From Paraphysomonas bandaiensis (lineage: Eukaryota > Chrysophyceae): 64,000 nt of DNA. The notes below the pieces were generated by a model, which did not search any database, was not told where the DNA came from, and saw only the letters and a program-made list of their open reading frames with translations. Location: positions 40,000 through 103,999 of the forward strand of contig CBFFRP010000254.1 of the NCBI GenBank assembly GCA_965644295.1, written 5' to 3'. The position numbers and the translations under genes are program-made. How positions within the stretch are numbered: position 1 is the first letter of the stretch; each line of letters opens with the position of its first letter. This document shows, one piece after another, positions 57,613-64,000 of this stretch.

Positions 57613-59258
57613 ATGGATAAAGAAGGTATGTCCTCTGAAACCCGTATGGATGACACTCAATCATCCGACGTCGCCACACTTGGTGGACAACGTGGGCTAG
57701 GTAACGTGGTTGAGGGTGGCCAACTCAGCCATGATCCACCCAGCACACTATTGTTGGCACAGTCCCAGATTGAGATACCATCCGATGAGAGGGACATAAA
57801 TCTTTACTATGGGGAGGAAAAGGAGCCAGAGTCCAAGGAGGAGCCTCGAATCCAAGTGCAGGAGGACCGATGGGGCCATGAGGAGACTGAAAAGTTGTAC
57901 AGTTGGCCCTGGAGGACAAGGGAACAGGGGGAAGAGAGGCGTGGACCTAGGTTGATGAGCAAAGACCTGGAGATGGGGGGAGATAGTAGTGGCGAAGATG
58001 ATGAAAGCTCAGGAAGGAGTGCAGTGATAAGGAGAATAGAACACGATAAAGAGGGCGGTAGAGGACCGGTGGAGTACTCTAGACACCAGATGAAAGAGGC
58101 AGAGAGAAAGATGAATAAAGTGAAGGACCCGTTAAGAGGTCAGGATAAAAGATATATGGATAAAGGGGAAGAAGACCTGATGAAGTTTATAAGCAGTAAG
58201 GAGACTGTTGTGGAAGATGAAAGAGAGATTGAAGACGAAATGATGGTACCGGATTGGGTGATGGAGCAGCAGGAGCTGCCCGAAGTGCTATTATAAGGAA
58301 AAGAAGATGGTGGAAGCAGAGCAGAGGAAGATTGTGGAAATAGAGCCGAGAAGAGTTGTGGACGGAGAGCAGAGAAAAGCTGTGAAGTATCAAACTATGA
58401 TGTGGGAGTCGTGGAGCATGAGGACGAGAGAACTCATGAGGAGAGCTGACTTAGAGCACTTGATGGGGCTTGGTGAAGTGAGGAGAGGCTTAGAGGTGGA
58501 GTGTGAGAAAGCGCGAAAGAGTATGGGACAGCTGGTGATGATGAAAAGGATAGGAGAGAGAAAACAACAAGTTGAGGATATGATGGAGGCGCTTTCGGCA
58601 GCCATGAAGGAACTAAAGGAGAGAACAGTGGATTGGAATAGAGGAGCAAGGAGAGGAGAGCTATGAGCCGAGGAGGTCAGAGTATGGTACAGTAGTTGAA
58701 AGATATGAACCTATGAGAAAGAGCACTAAGGAGGAGAGATACGAGGAGAAGACGCCAGTGAGAGATATGGATAAGAGTGGATTCGATTATGGAAGGATGA
58801 GTGCACCATACGGTAGTAAGGGGTTGAGTGGCGCCAATATGATATCAGCGATGCGGAATATGCCCTTGGAGGAGATCAAGGCTTGCGGATATAAGGAGTT
58901 CTGCAGATGGTGTTGCACAACAGGACAAGAATATCGGAAGATGCTGGATAAAGAGCTAGAGGAGAAATGTCAGAGTTTCCTACGTTCGAGAAATGTGGCA
59001 CAGCATGTATTTGACCTGCTAAAAAAGATACCAATACCAAGGTGGTTGAGGGTAGAGAAGGAGAGGAGGCTAGGATTTGAACCCATAGATTTCGACACCC
59101 TAGGGCGGACTACAGGCATAGGAAGGAGAGTCGATTGTGTGCAATTCTTCAATACCCTGTATGCAGCGGCTCACACAGCAAACCTGTCTCCTATAAGTCG
59201 GAGGAAGGCGATGACCAGGTCAAATGGTCAAAACCAGGTCAAATATGCTATTAGCTAA
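57613..59258 (+). pseudogene. purine-rich gag-like ORF series, broken by two frameshifts
   Basis: Three abutting open frames (57613-58296, 58307-58666, 58713-59258) in different registers together give one Glu/Arg/Met-rich protein. The first begins at an ATG (MDKEGMSSETRM). The middle is helical (EQRKIVEIEPRRVVDGEQRK). The last has a capsid-like Cys/Trp-rich part (YKEFCRWCCTTGQEYRKML, FDTLGRTTGIGRRV). The coding strand is strongly A/G-rich, and register changes lie in purine runs near 58290 and 58660, so small indels have broken it. No protease, RT or integrase follows. A retroelement gag is the most likely origin; family unknown. Confidence 0.5.
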
Positions 59259-59484
59259 AAGTTTGTATTTTATGTGTCTAGATTCTTTCTAACATGTTTG
59301 TAGCTTGTTTCTACTGCTCAAAACATTATATTTGTTCATTATTTACAAAATAAAATTAGCGATAAAAGCATTATAATTACCATATATAAAACTATTAACT
59401 ATAGAATATATATTATACATAATATAACAATATTCAACAGTTAAGTCATAACATATATAGTTAATAATGCGCTTCAGAATTACT

Positions 59485-59954
59485 CAAACATACGAGCAGT
59501 ACAACTAATCCAAGATACAAACATGATTACATAGGCTGATACTGTGGGGGATACTGGAGGGGATGATACCACGTGTTGCTGTGACTGCATACTCAAGATG
59601 AAAGCCTCATACGTCTGAACCTGCAGCTCAGCTTCATTCCAGCGTGAAGTACATTTACCTTGATTAAGCAGAGCTTGCGCTTGCATGTATTGCAAAAGAG
59701 AGGAAAGGGTAGAAGAGCAGGGCCCAAGTGTCATTTGTTATACCGTTGGCTGCATGTGAGGAGTGCATGTGGGTGTCACAGGTGGATACCCGCCAGTGAA
59801 GTGTTGAGAAGGGGTCCCAACAACTTGAGGTACGTCTACCTTGATTAAGCAGAGCTTGTGCCCACATATACTGCAAAGGAGAGCAGGGTATAGATGAGGG
59901 TGGCCCAATTGTCATGTGTTGGTCCGCTGGTTGCACTTGGCCCGAAGGTAGCAT
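59485..59954 (-). CDS. possible repeat-containing protein, fragmentary
   Basis: Minus-strand frames (59954-59664, 59734-59480) carry two ~180-bp tandem units (separate entry). Each encodes a helical block such as LLQYMQAQALLNQGKCTS / PLQYMWAQALLNQGRRTS. No start or splice model closes. A second minus-strand piece around 60459-60338 (MFLSSDRGVRSSMSSQC, then an acidic FLDEFDDDKTET run) may be its first exon. It resembles proteins carried by transposons, but I do not recognise it. Confidence 0.3.
59657..59860. repeat. tandem units of about 180 bp
   Basis: ACCTTGATTAAGCAGAGCTTG occurs at about 59657 and 59838, 181 bp apart. The units extend upstream and downstream with clear similarity. Confidence 0.65.
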
Positions 59955-60459
59955 AATATTATATATTCCTTCCCAGATTTGAAATTCCTAGTGCGGACCA
60001 TTGATAAGTGAACGACCTTGTTGGTGCTTTTATTAACCTTAGCCCGAGGACAAAATAGTTGAAGAGTGTAGAAATGGATACCATGACCTCGAGGTTAAAA
60101 CAAAAAGTCTCAGTGTGGTACCATGAACTTCTTCCGAACGTAACAGTGGCTCCTCCCTGAGTACTTGATGAAGAAGGAAGATTCAGAGGTCATATAATCA
60201 TCCAAGAACTTAAATCCCCTGCTGGTTGTTGGTCTCACTTCCTTCTTTGTGTCCGCTTTCTTGTTCATATTATGGTTGTTGATAACGACTCGTCGCCTGT
60301 GTGAAATTAAGATCATTTGTTTGATTTCACTCACTGCACGACTCACCATCTTCTGCTGTTTCTGTTTTATCATCATCAAATTCATCAAGGAATGCTGTAG
60401 CTGCATCCATAGCACACTGGGAGCTCATCGAGGAGCGTACCCCTCTATCCGATGACAGA

Positions 60460-60816
60460 AACATTAAGAAGTGCTACAGACAGGACCCGCCGGCTCTTCC
60501 TGAGAGCCACCACTGGAGTACATATCTAGAGTGTTGGAATATGAATCCAAGTCATCCATTACTTTAACATGTATGCTGTATATATGTGTCTATATGTGTA
60601 TATGTTTGTATGTGTATGTGTGTGATATCACTGAGAGGAGTGGATTTGATGACAAAGATATAATTAAATGAGATTTTTCATTCTCAGAAATTTACTATCT
60701 TTTTTAACATATCATTAGCCATTTCTTTTTTACTCTTATACAAAACCCTATGAAACCTTGAATTCTAATTTAAATATAGAATATAATAATGTAATGTTAT
60801 ATTATATATACAGTAG
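60460..60816. other. junction into AT-rich virus-like block
   Basis: TATG/TGTG dinucleotide runs at 60570-60620, then a change to strongly AT-rich DNA from about 60650. No gene seen. Probable left boundary of the inserted sequence. Confidence 0.4.
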
Positions 60817-62716
60817 ATGTCAATTTATACAAAGCCAAAAACAAGCAATAACACTATTTTCAATGCACAAAATCACAAGCAGATTGAAACAGCAAGAGTG
60901 ATATTAAACATGGCGGAATATGCAAGGTTAGACAATGCTAAATTTACAGCGAACGTTGAAATCTTGAATGGTAATAACTTAACCATAAACAATGAACCCC
61001 AAACAGTTGCCTTTACAGATTCAAAAAATAATATGTTATTAGATATGAACACAAGATTATTAAACCTGACTGAAAATGAAATACAAACATTAGACGGTAT
61101 AAATACCAATGAAACTATACAATCACAATTAAATACATTAACAGCAAGTTTTGAAGGTCTTGATGCTCTCCAAGATATAGACTTAATTAATATACCGAAT
61201 TTACAAACTGATGTGGTAAACTTACAAGCCCAAGATATAACATTACAGAACAATATTGATACTAAACATGATATAATAGATGTAAATAATAAGTTGGATT
61301 CATCATTAGTATATGATTCAACAGAAACAGTTACAATAGATAATATTATAGTAAATTTACAAGGTCAAATAACAAGCAATGATACAGATATAACAAATTT
61401 ACAAACTCAAGATGTTACACTTCAAAACAACATAGATACCAAACACGATATAATAGATATATAAACAACAAGTTGGATTCTTCATTGGTCTATGATTCAA
61501 CTGAAATAGACACACTTGATAATGTCATATCATCATTGCAAACTCAGATTACTAATAATGACACTGATATAACAAACTTACAAACTCAAGATACTACATT
61601 ACAAAACAACATAGATACCAAACACGATATAATAGATGTAAATAACAAGTTGGACTCTTCATTGGTCTATGATTCAACAGAAACAGATACAATAGATAAT
61701 ATTATATCATCATTACAAACTCAGATTACTAATAACGATACAGACATAACAAACTTGCAAACTCAAGATACCACATTACAGAATAACATTGATGCCAAAC
61801 ATGATATAATAGATATAAACAACAAGTTGGATTCTTCATTAGTGTATGATTCAACAGAAACAGATACAATAGATAATATTATATCATCATTACAAACTCA
61901 GATTACTAATAATGACACTGATATAACAAACTTACAAACTCAAGATACAACATTACAAAACAACATTGATACTAAACATGATATAATAATAGATGTGAAT
62001 AATAAGCTTGATTCTTCATTGGTCTATGATTCAACAGAAATAGATACACTTGATAATGTCATATCATCATTACAAACTCAGATTACTAACAACGATACAG
62101 ATATAACAAATTTGCAAACTCAAGATACTACATTACAAAACAACATAGATACCAAACATGATATAATAGATGTAAATAACAAGTTGGATTCTGGATTAGT
62201 TTATGACTCCACATTTACTGATACAATTGACAACTTGCTAAAAGCACAATAGACGGCAATATTACAACACTTGAAAATTCAAAATTGAATTTAACAGGCG
62301 GAACAATGACAGGAAATATAACAACTAAACAAATAAGCGAATCAATCAGCACAACATATACGTTTTCTTCAAATGTGTTGACATATAATTATAGCAATGG
62401 TTCAATTATATATTTCAATGGTTTAACAAGTGATACAAATTTTGAACTTGATATAACGAATATTAATTCAAGTAACTTAACAAATACTTCTTTCACAGTG
62501 TCAGTTATAATAGATACATCAAGTTATAAAGCACATATAAACACTTTAAAAGTTAATACAGTTTCAGAAACGTTGAATGTATCAGGAGGTTTAGCAAATG
62601 TGGACATTAGCAATACGACAACATCAGGAGCAATATTACAAACAATAACAATAATATATACTAACTCAGGAACATCACCATCGAAAGTAATATCTAATGT
62701 AGGTTCATATTATTAA
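60817..62716 (+). pseudogene. repetitive fibre-like protein of viral type, broken by two frameshifts
   Basis: Starts MSIYTKPKTSNNTIF at 60817. Frames are open to 61464, 61473-62252 and 62285-62716 (stop TAA). A two-base insertion in an ATATAT run near 61458 and a one-base loss in the A run near 62241 account for both breaks. The middle contains about five copies of a 59-aa repeat (177 bp) built around DTDITNLQTQDTTLQNN and KHDIID. The C-terminal part carries NLTGGTMTGNI, the hallmark of many phage, giant-virus and Polinton-like-virus fibre proteins, then a beta-rich domain (YNYSNGSIIYFNGLTSDTN). No cell-attachment partner can be deduced. Decayed, or assembly errors at homopolymers. Confidence 0.75.
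61195..62245 (+). repeat. 177-bp tandem repeats within the fibre-like gene
   Basis: About five to six copies of a 177-bp unit. One copy has an extra codon (KHDIIID), showing continued slippage in ATA runs. Confidence 0.85.
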
Positions 62717-62765
62717 AAATATATAAAACAATTTAAAAAAATATTATATATATATATTATATATC

Positions 62766-62935
62766 ATGCCTATAGAGAGATTAAAAGAAAGTGTAAACAT
62801 TGTGAGAAAACTATAAAAAGAATAAACAAAGATTGGGAGTCAAGAGAATATCATAAGAAATGTTTTAAAGAGATTGAAGAGATGAAGTCAATGATTATGA
62901 ATATGGAGAAATATAAGAAGATGTATGATCTATAA
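62766..62935 (+). pseudogene. small Cys/His protein, likely start-broken
   Basis: An open stretch of about 55 codons ends TAA near 62935 and carries KCKHCEKTIKRIN...YHKKCF, a C-x2-C...H-x2-C metal-binding pattern common in small proteins of giant viruses and Polinton-like viruses. The only ATG (62766) is one base out of register with it, so a single-base deletion just after the start would explain the break. Alternatively a non-ATG start is used. Helical tail MNMEKYKKMYDL. It lies 50 bp past the fibre gene. Confidence 0.5.
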
Positions 62936-62997
62936 ATTCTGTTGTCATTATGTTAGTTAGTGTTATATATACATATGTATATGTAACGTTTTAAAAA

Positions 62998-63321
62998 TTA
63001 ATAGCCTTGTTCAGGTTTGATATAAGTGCCGTGTTGGTCATCATATTCTTTTAATAGTTTTTGTCTTTTCTCATAAGCTTTAGTTTTTTCAAGTTGTTCA
63101 CTTGGTAAGTTTCTATTAATAGGATTCTTATAATATATTTGTTGTCTTTCACTGAGAAGTTCAACTTGTTTTTTTCGTTTCTGTATTTCTAAGTCTTTGA
63201 TCAAGGCTTTATATCCTTCAATTTGTTTTACTATGTTTGATATTTCAGTTTGAACTTGAGGTTTCTTTGTCTTTGGTATTGCAAAGAGTTCATTTTTTAA
63301 ACAAATAACAAAATCGCTCAT
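62998..63321 (-). CDS. small coiled-coil protein in the virus-like block
   Basis: 107 aa, ATG at 63321 (MSDFVICLKNELFA). Central region charged and helical (QIEGYKALIKDLEIQKRKKQ). AT-rich codon use like the fibre gene, unlike the host genes. Intact. I recognise no family; by context a virus-derived protein. Confidence 0.5.
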   Translation of the reverse strand: MSDFVICLKNELFAIPKTKKPQVQTEISNIVKQIEGYKALIKDLEIQKRKKQVELLSERQQIYYKNPINRNLPSEQLEKTKAYEKRQKLLKEYDDQHGTYIKPEQGY

Positions 63322-63356
63322 CTGTATATAATAGATTTAGAAATTGTTTTATATAT

Positions 63357-63545
63357 TTATTTCCCGAATTTTTTACCAGGTTTTAAATATTTCAATTCAT
63401 CTGTATTATGAGACTTCAAAAGATTATTAGTTCTTGAATTAAATACATGTGTGTTATTATCATTGGAATTGAAATGATTCAAAGATGATACAGGGTCATT
63501 ATGTGTTTTAATATCTATTTGATTGTCATTAGTTCTTCTTGTCAT
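63357..63545 (-). CDS. small Asn-rich protein in the virus-like block
   Basis: 62 aa, ATG at 63545 (MTRRTNDNQIDIKTHND), Asn/His-rich, ending LKYLKPGKKFGK. Only 35 bp separate it from the start of the 107-aa ORF, same strand, compact viral-like spacing. No family recognised. Confidence 0.4.
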   Translation of the reverse strand: MTRRTNDNQIDIKTHNDPVSSLNHFNSNDNNTHVFNSRTNNLLKSHNTDELKYLKPGKKFGK

Positions 63546-64000
63546 TTCTAAAGGAGATATTGCCTTATTAAATGAGTTAAAGTATGAAGTACTTTAGAGG
63601 AGAAAGGTATATTATATATTAAGGACAACTGATGTAAACATGTCAATGTGTGATGACAATGAATGGATATGCATGCATGTGACATACTATCCATTCATTC
63701 ATAATACGTAGTGCGTATGTGATAGGAAAACTACGGAAGCGAAGTTTACACTTCAACTCTCCCCCTAAAACTAAGCGTACGTATGTAATGAACAACATGA
63801 AAACTAGGTACTAAGCTAGATACTGAAAATAGAATAGATACTGAAAATAGATACTGAAAACCCGAAAAGAAAACCATGATGGTATAATGGATGCATGGGA
63901 AAACAAAAGGGAAAGTATCCAACAATAGAATATATATACCATAACTATAAGATATAGTGTGTGCAGAGGACCAGATGGGGCATACCATCTACGAGTCATA
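63546..64000. other. right flank of virus-like block
   Basis: Contains short tandem repeats of AGATACTGAAAAT (63828-63860) and a GAATGGATATGCATGCATG stretch. The Phe/Tyr-rich minus frames at 63746-63999 are not convincing. No gene supported. Confidence 0.4.

Noticed and set aside
63746-63999. Phe/Tyr/Ser-rich minus-strand ORFs at the right edge
   Set aside because: Composition of T-rich short repeats; no coding evidence.

Overview
This window is nuclear DNA of a flagellated microbial eukaryote (protist or zoosporic organism). Genes carry very short GT-AG introns, often only 40-60 nt. Two genes are diagnostic of cilia: an axonemal dynein heavy chain and IFT56/TTC26. The lineage cannot be fixed from the sequence. 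I rebuilt exon structures by hand; where I say a model closes in frame, the exon lengths sum to a whole number of codons with a single terminal stop.

Layout. 0-10 kb: a multipass membrane protein running off the left edge (-), a band-7/SPFH membrane protein (-), an unresolved coding-like stretch, a 653-aa FAD-dependent dehydrogenase of the COG2509 type (-) and a 572-aa EF-hand protein (+). 10-15 kb: a YqcI/YcgG-like protein (-), with a complete 3.8-kb Mutator-like transposon (terminal inverted repeats, 10-bp target duplication, five-exon transposase) inserted 18 bp upstream of its start codon. 15-19 kb: a METTL21-type methyltransferase (+) and a 2-oxoglutarate/Fe(II) oxygenase (+). 19-23 kb: repeats and wrecked retroelement gag, including a 170-bp fold-back. 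23-36 kb: one 4,073-aa axonemal dynein heavy chain in eight exons (-). 36.5-42.6 kb: a CPA2 cation/proton antiporter (+), IFT56 (-) and an 88-aa histone-fold protein (+). 44.5-45.9 kb: a YANK/STK32-like kinase with a possible N-myristoylation site.

From 46.3 kb onward the window is mostly mobile or foreign DNA. A 5.5-kb DNA transposon (46.3-51.9 kb) has both ends packed with the 10-bp palindrome ACCTATAGGT (about 15 copies left, 18 right) around a zinc-finger transposase and a decayed second ORF. A host-like VWA-domain gene ending in a CaaX box (53.7-55.5 kb) sits between 0.7-kb inverted repeats. A purine-rich, frameshifted gag-like region (57.6-59.3 kb) and a repeat-bearing locus on the other strand follow. 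At 60.8-63.5 kb a strongly AT-rich block encodes a repetitive fibre-like protein, a small Cys/His protein and two small ORFs, resembling Polinton-like-virus or giant-virus genes of protists. The fibre gene and the Cys/His ORF are frame-broken.

The dynein and IFT56 genes argue for a working cilium. The other host genes look unrelated in function. The most interesting material is the palindrome-ended transposon, the virus-like block, the VWA gene between inverted repeats and the MULE in a gene's 5' region.
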